Assembly: GCF_002000025.1 (NCBI RefSeq)
Contig: NZ_MUZV01000002.1
Coordinates: 310,001 to 374,000, forward strand
DNA: 64,000 nucleotides
Direction of reading: 5' to 3'
Source: Cognaticolwellia aestuarii
GTDB taxonomy: Bacteria > Pseudomonadota > Gammaproteobacteria > Enterobacterales > Alteromonadaceae
Within the stretch, counting starts at the first letter, position 1, and every line of letters starts with the position of its first letter. The position numbers and the translations under genes were made by a program. A model generated the notes under the pieces. The model worked only from the letters and a program-made list of their open reading frames with translations. It was not told the origin of the DNA and made no database searches. Below, piece by piece: positions 37,304 to 46,263 of this stretch.

Positions 37304-37702
37304 ATGTCGGCATTTTACACGCTGAAAGTTTTGGTTCTATTTATAGTTTGCCTAATATTCGACCAATTGATTATGATTTACGGGTATGCTACTTATTTAC
37401 CTCAATTCGGTTCAGATGTTAACGCAGAATATATTAGTACTATGTGGTTTCATTTTTCTATTTTGGGCATAGCTTGCGCTTTACTCACATTTTTCTTATC
37501 GAAAATTTTTCTGTTGTCTTTTAAAGTGTCACTGATAATATTTACGCTCTCTGGAATTATGTTCAACTTATATACACCAGAGGGTAACCAATGGCATTGG
37601 AACAATGGTTATAAAGATCTTACTTTTCTTTATTTATTGTTTGGATTACTGGTTTTATTTTTACTAAATCATGCAAAAAAAGTGGTGCAAAAAACAACCT
37701 AA
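37304..37702 (+). CDS. Hypothetical membrane protein with four helices
   Basis: A protein of about 132 residues with hydrophobic segments at about residues 6-30, 48-68, 72-90 and 106-122 and a short basic C-terminal end. I do not recognise it. A GTG at 37298 precedes the ATG at 37304; TAGGTG supplies a weak ribosome site for the latter. It is stranded between two mobile elements (IS110 scrap and the IS3 element). Confidence 0.5.
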   Translation: MSAFYTLKVLVLFIVCLIFDQLIMIYGYATYLPQFGSDVNAEYISTMWFHFSILGIACALLTFFLSKIFLLSFKVSLIIFTLSGIMFNLYTPEGNQWHWNNGYKDLTFLYLLFGLLVLFLLNHAKKVVQKTT

Positions 37703-37776
37703 CAAGCTGTTAAACAAGGATAATGATCTTCCCCCTCTAAAACGGACACCAAAATCTAACTAAGATGAGGTGTCTC

Positions 37777-38139
37777 ATGCCAAAATACAACAATCCAAGA
37801 CGAACTTGGAAGTACTCAAATGAATTCAAAGTTAATGCTGTTCAACTAAGTTATGTTGTTGGCGTTACCATTAAATCAGTCGCTGAAAAGCTCGACATAC
37901 ACCCATTTATGCTGTCACGATGGCGAAAAGAATATCGTGAAGGAATCATTGTGGCTGATAAACGTAAAAAAGTAGCTGGTCAATCTAAAATAAAAAAAGT
38001 ACTGACTAAAGAACAAAAACTTGAACGAGAGAATAAGCAGCTTAAGGAGGAGTTGTACATTCTAAAAAAGTGGCAACGGTTTCTTGCCGAGGAACATCAG
38101 GCCGATATCGATTCATTGAAAAGCTCAGAGCAGACATAA
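37777..38139 (+). CDS. IS3-family transposase OrfA
   Basis: A 120-residue helix-turn-helix protein (WKYSNEFKVNAVQLSY, TIKSVAEKLDIHPFMLSRWRKEY) with a leucine-zipper-like helix at about residues 80-110 (ERENKQLKEELYILKK) that joins it to OrfB. ATG 37777 has GAGG nine bases ahead and is preferred over ATG 37765. It binds the IS ends and regulates the fused OrfAB transposase. Confidence 0.88.
   Translation: MPKYNNPRRTWKYSNEFKVNAVQLSYVVGVTIKSVAEKLDIHPFMLSRWRKEYREGIIVADKRKKVAGQSKIKKVLTKEQKLERENKQLKEELYILKKWQRFLAEEHQADIDSLKSSEQT
38044..38070 (+). promoter_or_regulatory. Programmed -1 frameshift signal of the IS3 element
   Basis: The slippery run A AAA AAG (38064-38070) lies at the orfA/orfB overlap, with an internal Shine-Dalgarno-like AAGGAGG (38044-38050) 13 bases upstream. 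This is the standard stimulator arrangement for making OrfAB in IS3 elements. Confidence 0.75.
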
Positions 38140-39062
38140 AAGTTGTTAAATTATTAGATTTCTTTGGTGTGTCTAAAAGTGGATATTATGATTGGCGAGA
38201 ACGACAACCGAGTAAAAGGGCGATAGTCGATAGTGAATTGAAACAAAAAATTCTTCACCTATTCTCTGAGCATAAAGGTCGATATGGCAGTCCTCGTATT
38301 TTTAAGGCGTTACAAAAGCAAGGATATAATATCGGTAAGAAACGCGTTGAACGCTTGTACCGTGGGCTTGGGCTGGTTGCTAGAGTCATGAAAGTAACAA
38401 CACGTTCGGCTGGTTTAAAACGTTATCTGGCGACAGGCGATAACTTGCGTCCTGATGGTGATGTCCCATTAGCCGTAGATAAAGTTTGGGTTGCTGACGT
38501 GACGTATTTAAAAGTCAAAGGAGTCTGGCGTTATTTGTCGGTAATAATGGATTTATATTCACGGCGTATTATTAGCTGGAGTTTAGATCAAAATAGAACA
38601 GCACACGTAACGAAACGGACATTACAAAATGCGCTTAAAAAGCGAAAACCGTCTGGAGATTTAATGCTTCATACTGATAGAGGCGTTGAATATCGTGGGC
38701 AAGTGTATCAAAAAGTATTACAGCGACATGATATAACACATAGCTTAAGTCGCGCAGGAAAGTGTACTGATAATGCGCATATGGAATCATTTTTTCATTC
38801 AATGAAGACGGAAGTGATTCGTGGTAATGTTTATAAAACAGATGGGCAGTTGCGTGCAACGCTTGGCAATTACACAAAATGTGTTACAGGGTCTGTTCGC
38901 CAGTTGAATATGAAACACTGGCTGCGTGAAAATAAATGTGTCCGTTTTATCGGGGGAAGATCACAGACAATTAACCTAGCAATAACGTTCATATCTCAAA
39001 TTATAAAATTAGCGCGAGACTACCGCTTTAATTCACAACATCAAAGGCGGAGTAATAAATAG
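38070..39062 (+). CDS. IS3-family transposase OrfB, C-terminus damaged
   Basis: The DDE integrase: HTH_21 region (KVVKLLDFFGVSKSGYYDW), then catalytic ADVTYLKVKGVWRYLSVIMDLYSR (Asp 1), HTDRGVEYRGQVYQ (Asp 2) and MESFFHSMKTE (Glu). After NYTK at about residue 272 the frame leaves the family: the usual end (SPVEYETLAA and stop, 38897-38929) is present but in another frame. A small deletion or frameshift near 38870-38890 therefore makes the frame read through the right IS end to 39062. The catalytic triad is intact, but the C-terminal tail is lost, so the copy is probably inactive. Confidence 0.85.
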   Translation: MATVSCRGTSGRYRFIEKLRADIKVVKLLDFFGVSKSGYYDWRERQPSKRAIVDSELKQKILHLFSEHKGRYGSPRIFKALQKQGYNIGKKRVERLYRGLGLVARVMKVTTRSAGLKRYLATGDNLRPDGDVPLAVDKVWVADVTYLKVKGVWRYLSVIMDLYSRRIISWSLDQNRTAHVTKRTLQNALKKRKPSGDLMLHTDRGVEYRGQVYQKVLQRHDITHSLSRAGKCTDNAHMESFFHSMKTEVIRGNVYKTDGQLRATLGNYTKCVTGSVRQLNMKHWLRENKCVRFIGGRSQTINLAITFISQIIKLARDYRFNSQHQRRSNK

Positions 39063-39066
39063 CCGA

Positions 39067-40101
39067 TCAGCAACTTTCACCATGTTCTATGTGATAAGAA
39101 ATTACAACTGAGTTAGTAGCTCTATTAATAAATAGTTCAGCAGCTTTAATGCCTTTTTCTTCACTATTTTGATGCACAGTAGTTATGGGTAGTGTTGAGC
39201 GTAAAGCCTCATCAATGCCGTCAAAGCCAACCACTCTAATATCTTCAGGTATCTTAAGACCCATTGCATGAATTTCTTTAACTGCCGCCAAGGCAATAAT
39301 ATCACTCATACAAAGTAAAACATTAGGACGGGGGGTTGATGTTAGCGCTTCTCTAGCCGCAATTAATGCAAAGTGATGGTTACTTTTAGGAAGGTTCCAT
39401 ACACGATCCGATCTTAAATTAACATTCGAATCTTTAAGTGCTTGTCTGTAACCATTTAAACGTTGATGAGAGATAGAACACAAGGCATTACTCGTCGTAG
39501 GTAATTCATATACACGACACGTTAGATCAGACTCTAGTAGCCTTAAGCCTAAAATAGCAACTTCATCATCAGTTGATTTAATGGCCAGTTTTGCAATCTC
39601 ATAAGCCGCTTTTTCATTGTCTATTCCAACAGAGGCATTACGGTCTATATCAAAATCGGCAGTGACAACTTTTTTCGAGGTTACTTTTAGCTGTTCTATT
39701 AATTCAGGGTTTCTAGGTGAGCCATAACAAATAAAGCCATCAACAAAATCAGCAACAGTATTAATGTTATCTGAGATACCTGAAAACAAAAGTAAGTGAA
39801 CTTTATTTTTCTCTAAAACCGACGAAACCCCTTTCACAAAGTCACTTGCTACCGGGTCTGTTACCATATATTCAAGGCTGTCTGGCAACACCAAAGCTAC
39901 AATATTAAACTGACCTTTTCTTAACGATTGGGCTGCTTTATTTGGACCTGAATATCCCAGTTTTTTGCACGACTCAAGAATATCAATGCGTTTATTTTTG
40001 GAGAGTTGGTCAGGTCTATTAAATGCATTTGAAACGGTGGCATTTGATACACCGAGTTCTTTAGCAACACTTTTAAGCGTCCAAACTTTCTTGTTAGTCA
40101 T
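39067..40101 (-). CDS. scrR: LacI-family regulator of the sucrose locus
   Basis: A 344-residue repressor. The helix-turn-helix is in TLKSVAKELGVSNATVSNAFN at about residues 8-28, with the hinge KAAQSLRKG after it, and a periplasmic-binding-like effector domain follows (NIVALVLPDS, VDGFICYGSP, VVGFDGIDEAL). It lies just after sucrose phosphorylase on the same strand, 130 bp apart, and next to the IS3 end. The paired palindromes at 41736 and 43681 are its likely operators, with sucrose, fructose or a derivative as effector; the name follows from context. Confidence 0.88.
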   Translation of the reverse strand: MTNKKVWTLKSVAKELGVSNATVSNAFNRPDQLSKNKRIDILESCKKLGYSGPNKAAQSLRKGQFNIVALVLPDSLEYMVTDPVASDFVKGVSSVLEKNKVHLLLFSGISDNINTVADFVDGFICYGSPRNPELIEQLKVTSKKVVTADFDIDRNASVGIDNEKAAYEIAKLAIKSTDDEVAILGLRLLESDLTCRVYELPTTSNALCSISHQRLNGYRQALKDSNVNLRSDRVWNLPKSNHHFALIAAREALTSTPRPNVLLCMSDIIALAAVKEIHAMGLKIPEDIRVVGFDGIDEALRSTLPITTVHQNSEEKGIKAAELFINRATNSVVISYHIEHGESC

Positions 40102-40231
40102 GTTTACCTTTTACCGTTATTTTAATAAAAAACCAGCAACTATTGAGCTGTTGATTAGTATACTACTGATTTTACGATATAAAAAACGCTGTATTATTAT
40201 CTATTTGGCATTATATGTAATACATCATTAC

Positions 40232-41707
40232 TTAAGACAACTTTAACAGGTTATTTAAACTGATAGTACGAGAGCTGTTATCTTTATTTATTTCAATATG
40301 TGAATTATTTTCAACTAAATCAACCACTAACGTAATGTTCTGTTTTTCATTTTTCCAAGACATTTTTAATGTCGATTTTTCACTGACAATCGAAAAATCA
40401 CCATTAAAAGCCGCACAATTATTGCGTAATTGAATAAGTTCGATCATCGCTTTGGTAAATGGTTTTTTTAGTGCTGCTTCAATATCGGCACTATCAAGGT
40501 ATGGACGATTTATATCTCTACCAACATTCGAGTTTGCTAATAATTCCATGGCATTCTTCTCAGCCAATAAACCTGCGTAATATACCTGTGGTGTTCCTGG
40601 TGCAAAAAACTGAATAGCTCTGGCAACTAAATAGTCAAAGTCACTTTGGCCAAGTGCATCGTAATAGGTACAATTTACTTGATATAAATCGACATTACTT
40701 GCAGCGGCACCTGTTGCTTTTTGGCTTTCACCAGCGCTGTTTACATGAATAGTTTCCACGAGATTATCAATTTCATCATTATTGAGTAGGCCAGGCTTTC
40801 CATTCATAGGGCCCACATCAATGATACCAATGCCATCGTGAGTATCTAACACGGTAATACAATTTTGGGGTGAAATATTTAACCATTTTGTTAGTGCAGT
40901 AAAGTCTTTAGTAAAAATGCTATGTAACACTAAAGGCGGTAAAGCAAAGTCATAAACTCGATCAACGCGCTGTGCAATTTCAATTTGAGTTTGATAATAA
41001 GAGTGAATTTCTACTAGTGTTTCAATGCCTAAATCATTTGCGGCTTTACTTAGCTCATCAATGAACTGAAACGTTTCATCTAGCATAAAGCAACTGGTTC
41101 CTGCTTTTTTAAGCGCATAACCCGCCGCATCTAAGCGGATCATCTTAATATTATTTTCAGAAAATGTTTTTAAAATACGATTTAAATATTCTTTACCTTT
41201 GTTCGATGTAATATCTATATCTATTTGATTATCAGTAAACGTTGTCCAAAAGTCGGCACTTTCATTATTGGGTAACGCAAAGTTGGTAAAGCAACTGCCT
41301 GGTCTAGGGCGGTATATTTTGTCTGTATCACTCTTACTTAAGCCGTTAGGGAACACTTTGTCTTTTGTTAAAAACAGATCCCAATATGGAGACTCTTTAC
41401 CATACTGTAATACATTTTGAAACTCCTTAGACTTAGCCGACATATGATTAACGATAAGGTCAGCCATTAACTCATGTCCTTCACCTAATGCTTTTATATC
41501 GCTCCAATTACCTAATCGGCTGTCAACTTGGGTGTGCTCTATCGGGTCGAAACCTGCGTCACTTCCGTCAATAGGGTAATAAAATGGTAATAAATGAATG
41601 CCAGAGAATAAATCTGCCAGTTGATCATTTAAAATATTGTGTAATGTTTTAGTATCTGAACCGGTTAACCTATCAATGTAGGTGATTAGCTGAACATTAT
41701 TTTTCAT
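40232..41707 (-). CDS. scrP: Sucrose phosphorylase (GH13_18)
   Basis: A 491-residue enzyme that fits the Bifidobacterium sucrose phosphorylase along most of its length by memory: VQLITYIDRLTGS, GSDAGFDPIEHTQVDSRLGNW, YRPRPG, then the nucleophile Asp193 in IRLDAAGY, the acid/base Glu233 in LVEIHSYY and Asp288 in VLDTHDGIG. TGAAASNVDLYQVN and GRDINRPYL are also family marks. It turns sucrose plus phosphate into glucose-1-phosphate and fructose. The lack of kinase-type sugar phosphate upstream argues for sucrose rather than sucrose-6-phosphate. It starts 29 bp after an operator palindrome. Confidence 0.93.
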   Translation of the reverse strand: MKNNVQLITYIDRLTGSDTKTLHNILNDQLADLFSGIHLLPFYYPIDGSDAGFDPIEHTQVDSRLGNWSDIKALGEGHELMADLIVNHMSAKSKEFQNVLQYGKESPYWDLFLTKDKVFPNGLSKSDTDKIYRPRPGSCFTNFALPNNESADFWTTFTDNQIDIDITSNKGKEYLNRILKTFSENNIKMIRLDAAGYALKKAGTSCFMLDETFQFIDELSKAANDLGIETLVEIHSYYQTQIEIAQRVDRVYDFALPPLVLHSIFTKDFTALTKWLNISPQNCITVLDTHDGIGIIDVGPMNGKPGLLNNDEIDNLVETIHVNSAGESQKATGAAASNVDLYQVNCTYYDALGQSDFDYLVARAIQFFAPGTPQVYYAGLLAEKNAMELLANSNVGRDINRPYLDSADIEAALKKPFTKAMIELIQLRNNCAAFNGDFSIVSEKSTLKMSWKNEKQNITLVVDLVENNSHIEINKDNSSRTISLNNLLKLS

Positions 41708-41726
41708 AACTTTACCATTTAATTTT

Positions 41727-41775
41727 AAGTTGCATCTTAATCGATTAAGCCTTATGTTTATATACTATGCAACTT
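41727..41775 (-). promoter_or_regulatory. sucP leader with LacI-type operator CTTAATCGATTAAG
   Basis: The perfect 14-bp palindrome lies at 41736-41749, in the region 29-42 bp before the sucrose phosphorylase ATG. It is enclosed by a 9-bp inverted repeat AAGTTGCAT (41727-41735) and ATGCAACTT (41767-41775). The same 14-mer stands before the TonB receptor. The remaining divergent region to 42017 holds a half-site TTAATCG (about 41924-41930) before the symporter gene and the block TTGCAGGGTCAAATATA, which is also close to TTGCAGTATCAAACATA before the TonB receptor. Confidence 0.75.
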
Positions 41776-42017
41776 TAATCAAGAATAATTTTTACTCTTT
41801 AAGTTGTTAAGACAATAAGAATTGAATACGCATTGAATAAGATGTTAATTTTTTAGCTATTATTTTAATAAAACGCTTTAAAATGGTGGCTTAATTAACT
41901 TAAAAAAACATCAACAATAATAATTAATCGTATTGCAGGGTCAAATATACACTTTAAAGCGTTAACTGTGTGGTTAACCTTTATTTAGAGTGTTGTTTAG
42001 TTTGGGGAATTATAATT

Positions 42018-43391
42018 ATGACAACAAAATTTAATACGGAGCCATTATCTTTTAAAGAAAAGGTAGGTTATGGCATGGGGGATATGGCTTCAAACTTCTA
42101 TATGGGGTTCTTTGCGCTGTTCCTGCTTTATTATTACACGGATGTGTACGGTATTTCTGCTGCTGCGGCAGCAACCATGTTATTGGTGACTAAAGTAATT
42201 GATGCCGTTAGTGATCCTGCTATGGGCTTACTTGCAGATCGCACAACCTCTAAGTGGGGCAAGTACCGACCTTACTTGCTTTGGATGGCCATCCCTTATG
42301 CATTGCTTGGTTACCTTTTATTCTTAGGTCCTGAACTTGGCAGCACAGGTAAATTAATTTTTGCCTATGTATCTTATTCATTGGTCATGCTCGCATATAC
42401 CGCGATTAATGTTCCTTATTCTGGGCTCATGGCAGTTATTCATCCTGAATCAGGCGAACGGACTAAGGCAGCACAATTTAGATTTATTTTTGCCTCCATA
42501 GGGTCGTTAGTGGTTGGAGCCTCCGCTAAGCCTTTAGTTGAGTTTTTAGGTGCTGGCGATGAACTACTTGGCTTTCGCTTAACTATCATTTTATTTGCAG
42601 TGCTTTCCATTGCTGTTTTTTGGTTTACTTTTGCAGTCACCAGAGAAAGAGTAATGCCTAAAAAGCATGAGGCTAGTATTAAAGATGATCTGTCGACCTT
42701 ACTGAAGAACAAGTCTTGGCTGATACTGGTTGGCACTGGGGTTTTTGTTGTAGTTGGTTTAGTTGCACGTTTTGCGTCAATCGCTTATTACACAAAATAC
42801 TATATGAATGACGACGGAAGTAATGTGTTTTTGTGGATGGACCAGACCACATTTATTATTTCATGTGGTTTACTAGGTCAGCTATTTGGTGCTCTTATTA
42901 CCCCTATGCTAGTCGCACGCTTTGAGAAACATAAATTAATGTTTGTTACTAATTTTTCCCATGCAATATTATTGTTTTTTGGTTTTACAATCTCACCAGA
43001 TAATGTCGCACTTACGACTATAGTACACACCCTAGGGATTATTACCTTTGGTATTGCAATTACCTTGTTATTCACCATGTATACAGATTGTGTAGAGTAC
43101 GGAGAATGGAAAACAGGTAACAATAGCGCAGGTTTAACGGTGTCAGCTTCTATGTTTTCATTGAAGTTTGGCTCAGCGGTAGGTGGTGCATTACCGGGTT
43201 TTATTCTTGCTGCATTTGGCTTTGTTGCTAATCAAACCCAAACACCTGAATCAATTGAAGGTATTCGTTATATGTTTAACATATTGCCCGCCGTATTCTT
43301 TTTGCTGGGAGCCGTGTTAATACTTTTCTATAAAGTTGATCGGGCTCAATTAACACAAATTGAATGTGATTTAGCTGAGCGTCGCAGCTAA
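42018..43391 (+). CDS. scrT: GPH-family sugar:cation symporter (sucrose transporter)
   Basis: A 457-residue MFS protein of the glycoside-pentoside-hexuronide group, twelve hydrophobic segments. KEKVGYGMGDMASNFYMG opens it (GYGxGDxxxN), and the loop DPAMGLLADRTTSKWGKYRPYLLW is the GPH signature, with GERTKAAQFRF as the next loop. The ATG 42018 follows GGGG by 9 bases; a longer frame from 41970 lacks family content. It probably imports sucrose with Na+ or H+ through the inner membrane. It is divergent from scrP and shares its operator region. Confidence 0.9.
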   Translation: MTTKFNTEPLSFKEKVGYGMGDMASNFYMGFFALFLLYYYTDVYGISAAAAATMLLVTKVIDAVSDPAMGLLADRTTSKWGKYRPYLLWMAIPYALLGYLLFLGPELGSTGKLIFAYVSYSLVMLAYTAINVPYSGLMAVIHPESGERTKAAQFRFIFASIGSLVVGASAKPLVEFLGAGDELLGFRLTIILFAVLSIAVFWFTFAVTRERVMPKKHEASIKDDLSTLLKNKSWLILVGTGVFVVVGLVARFASIAYYTKYYMNDDGSNVFLWMDQTTFIISCGLLGQLFGALITPMLVARFEKHKLMFVTNFSHAILLFFGFTISPDNVALTTIVHTLGIITFGIAITLLFTMYTDCVEYGEWKTGNNSAGLTVSASMFSLKFGSAVGGALPGFILAAFGFVANQTQTPESIEGIRYMFNILPAVFFLLGAVLILFYKVDRAQLTQIECDLAERRS

Positions 43392-43403
43392 GCTATTTAA
43401 TAT

Positions 43404-43440
43404 AAAGGGCATAAGTGAAAATTTACTTAAGCCCTTTATT
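43404..43440 (+). terminator. Terminator after the symporter gene
   Basis: AAAGGGCATAAGT (43404-43416) pairs with ACTTAAGCCCTTT (43425-43437) with one mismatch, then ATT. The TonB receptor therefore has its own promoter. Confidence 0.7.
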
Positions 43441-43680
43441 CGTTAACAGCTTAAGCAATCAATAAGCTGGTATAGCAGAAGCACTTTATTGGAATAAGCT
43501 CACCAGGCAAATACTGAGTTACGGCGTATAGCTATTCAAAATTTATCTACAGCTAATATACTAGCAATAGCTGCTAGTTGTTCTATCTAAAATCATCTTA
43601 GTTATCAATAAATAATAAGAATAAATTCATTAAATTTAAAAAGTGCTTGCAAAGTAATCATATTTTAAATAATAATTAAT

Positions 43681-43694
43681 CTTAATCGATTAAG
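43681..43694 (+). promoter_or_regulatory. LacI-type operator before the TonB receptor
   Basis: CTTAATCGATTAAG, identical to the site before sucrose phosphorylase, 72 bp before the receptor ATG. The rest of the 43441-43680 gap has nothing clear. Confidence 0.8.
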
Positions 43695-43765
43695 TTGATT
43701 GCAGTATCAAACATAACTATTTTAATAATTAAAAACATACTATAAAAGCGACATGGGGTGACCAA

Positions 43766-46186
43766 ATGCAACAGTTCACATATAAAAAATTACTATTGAG
43801 CACATTAACTTTAGCTATATGCTCAAGCTTAAGTGCCGCAGAAATAACCGATGAAGCCGCAGTAGAAAAAAAGGGCTTAGATTTTGAACGAATAGTTATA
43901 ACAGGTGCTGCAGGTAAAGGCTCTACTGTTATGGCATCAAGTGTATCAGTAAGTAGCTTGTCTGCTGATCAAATTGAAGTAACAACACCAAGAAGTTCAG
44001 CTGAAGCTTTTAGATCAATCCCAGGTATTCGCTCTGAGTCTTCTGGTGGTGAAGGTAACGCAAATATTGCTGTACGTGGTCTTCCTGTGGCAGCTGGGGG
44101 CGCAAAATTTTTACAATTACAAGAAGATGGATTACCTATTTTACAATTTGGTGACATAGCCTTTGGTAATGCCGATATTTTTCTTAGACTCGATAGCACA
44201 ATGTCATCAATCGAATCAATTCGGGGTGGTTCCGCTTCTACTCTCGCCACAAATGCTCCGGGCGGCATCATTAATATTATTAGTAAAACAGGTGAGTCTG
44301 ATTCTGGCAGCATAGCGACAACTATTGGTTTAGATTACGATCATACCCGTACAGATTTTGAGTTTGGCGGTGAGCTAAACGACAGCATGTATTTCCATCT
44401 TGGTGGCTTTTATCGTCAAGGCGAAGGCCCAAGGGAAGCGGGTTACACTGGTAATAAAGGCGGACAAATTAAAGCTAATATTACGAAAGAATTTGATAAA
44501 GGTTACGTGAGACTTTATTACAAGCATTTGGATGATAAAACCATTGCTTACTTGCCCATGCCAGCTAGTTCAAATGGCAAGTCGGTGGGTAGTTTCGACC
44601 CTTCATATGATACGCCTCATTCAGCATACTTTACCTCAATATTAAGCACTGATGGTGATGGTAATCTTCGTCGTGCAGATATGCGTGATGGTATGAACCC
44701 AACAGTTGACTCTGTTGGTTTAGAGGCTGTATTTGACTTAGGTAATGACTGGTCGATTGAAAATAGATTTAGAACGTCAAGCACGAAAGGCAGTTTCACC
44801 TCGCCATTTCCAGAAAGCATTCAAGATAGCCAAACACTTGCTGATAGCATAGCGGGTAGCGGCGCGCAATTGACTTATGCTAATGGGCCCCAACAAGGTA
44901 GTGCTTATACTGGCGCTAACTTAATGCGTATTCATACCTTTGATGTTGAAATGAGCAACTTAGATTTTATGGTTAATGACTTAAAAATCTTAAAAACTAT
45001 TGGTGATACCAACATTACTTTTGGTTATTACAAGTCATTACAAAATATCGAGCAATCATGGCTTTGGAATTCTTATTTATCAGAAGTTAAAGGCGACAAC
45101 GCAGCACTTGTTAATGTTGCAGCGGCTGACGGTACAAGCTTTTCTGATAGTGGTTTAATTGCTTATGGAGTTCCAGCGTGGGACAACTGTTGTACGCGTA
45201 ACTATGACCTTCAATATGATGTAACAGCACCTTATATTGCCATTAACTCAGTTTTTGGTGATTTTACTATCGATGCAAGTGTTCGTCATGACAGTGGTGA
45301 AGCCACAGGTACATATGCTGGTGCAGTGCAATCTGAAATAGACATGAACAGAGACGGCGAAATATCAGTGCCTGAAATGAGTGTATCTTCAGTAAACAAT
45401 AGTGCGGCTTCTATTGTTAATTATGATTGGAGTTACACATCTTACTCAGTTGGTGTTAACTACATTGTCAATGACGATTTAGCTGTTTTTGGCCGACTAA
45501 GTCATGGCGGTACCGCTAATGCTGACCGTTTAGCTTTTGGCAAAATTGCAGCTGATGGCTCAGTAGCCGATGAAGATGCTGTTGATGAAGTTGATCAGTT
45601 CGAAGCTGGTATTAAGTTTCGCCAAGATAAACTATCGGTATTTGCGACGGCTTTCTTTGCTGAAACACAAGAACAAAATTTTGAAGCAACAAGCCAAAAA
45701 TTCTTTGACCGTGTATATGAATCATATGGTCTTGAGTTAGAAAGTGCTTATTACATCGGTGATTTTGACATTCGAGGTAATGTTACTTGGACTGATGCAG
45801 AAATTACCAAAGATGGTGTAAATGCAGCCTCAGTGGGAAATACACCAAGAAGACAAGCTGACTTTGTATATTCACTAACTACCCGCTATAACTTTGAACA
45901 AGGCTCTGCTGGCCTAAGCTTAATAGGTACCTCAGAAGCTTATGCGCAAGATGGTGGAGATCAAAGTGCAGACGATATCCTTAAATTTGATGGCTACACA
46001 CAAGTAAATGCCTTCGCTCAATATTACCTTTCAGACACATTTAGCATAGCTTTAAATGTTAATAACCTATTTGACACTACTGGTATAACAGAAGCTGAAG
46101 AAGGTAACATTCCTGCGAATGATATTATCAGAGCAAGAACGATTAACGGCAGAACAAGTAGTATTACGCTTAAATATGACTTTTAA
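43766..46186 (+). CDS. TonB-dependent receptor of the sucrose locus
   Basis: An 806-residue outer-membrane receptor. The signal peptide ends at about residue 24 (SLSAA-EI). The TonB box lies near RIVITG, followed by a plug with SAEAFRSIPGIRSES, IAVRGLPVAAGGAKFLQLQEDGLP, SSIESIRGGSASTLATNAPGGIINIIS. The barrel ends in TLKYDF with terminal Phe. Residues 526-537 match an EF-hand loop (DMNRDGEISVPE), and a vicinal CC stands in WDNCCTRN. It probably carries sucrose over the outer membrane with TonB energy, as in Xanthomonas-type SUX loci. The operator at 43681 ties it to the LacI regulator. Confidence 0.9.
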   Translation: MQQFTYKKLLLSTLTLAICSSLSAAEITDEAAVEKKGLDFERIVITGAAGKGSTVMASSVSVSSLSADQIEVTTPRSSAEAFRSIPGIRSESSGGEGNANIAVRGLPVAAGGAKFLQLQEDGLPILQFGDIAFGNADIFLRLDSTMSSIESIRGGSASTLATNAPGGIINIISKTGESDSGSIATTIGLDYDHTRTDFEFGGELNDSMYFHLGGFYRQGEGPREAGYTGNKGGQIKANITKEFDKGYVRLYYKHLDDKTIAYLPMPASSNGKSVGSFDPSYDTPHSAYFTSILSTDGDGNLRRADMRDGMNPTVDSVGLEAVFDLGNDWSIENRFRTSSTKGSFTSPFPESIQDSQTLADSIAGSGAQLTYANGPQQGSAYTGANLMRIHTFDVEMSNLDFMVNDLKILKTIGDTNITFGYYKSLQNIEQSWLWNSYLSEVKGDNAALVNVAAADGTSFSDSGLIAYGVPAWDNCCTRNYDLQYDVTAPYIAINSVFGDFTIDASVRHDSGEATGTYAGAVQSEIDMNRDGEISVPEMSVSSVNNSAASIVNYDWSYTSYSVGVNYIVNDDLAVFGRLSHGGTANADRLAFGKIAADGSVADEDAVDEVDQFEAGIKFRQDKLSVFATAFFAETQEQNFEATSQKFFDRVYESYGLELESAYYIGDFDIRGNVTWTDAEITKDGVNAASVGNTPRRQADFVYSLTTRYNFEQGSAGLSLIGTSEAYAQDGGDQSADDILKFDGYTQVNAFAQYYLSDTFSIALNVNNLFDTTGITEAEEGNIPANDIIRARTINGRTSSITLKYDF

Positions 46187-46225
46187 TTTGTCATTAACAA
46201 CGTAAATAACAGTACAGTATGAACA

Positions 46226-46251
46226 AGCCCATTTTATATGGGCTTTTTTTT
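46226..46251 (+). terminator. Terminator/attenuator between TonB receptor and fructokinase
   Basis: AGCCCAT, a 5-base loop, ATGGGCT and T7 (46226-46251), 40 bp after the receptor stop and only 13 bp before the kinase ATG. It likely reduces kinase expression from the receptor promoter. Confidence 0.85.
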
Positions 46252-46263
46252 CAAGGTGGATCT

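Larger units (their letters stand above)
37724..38963 (+). mobile_element. IS3-family insertion sequence, about 1240 bp
   Basis: The ends are TGATCTTCCCCCTCTAAAAC at 37724 and its inverted partner at 38937-38963 (complement begins TGATCTTCCCCCGATAAAAC). They differ at only a few bases over 27. Inside lie orfA and orfB in -1 relation. No target-site duplication is visible (flanks GATAA and CAGAC), which suggests later rearrangement. The length fits IS3. Confidence 0.88.

Noticed and set aside
46219-46263. Longer N-terminus of the fructokinase
   Set aside because: It would be translated through the terminator hairpin, and the extra residues are not PfkB-like.
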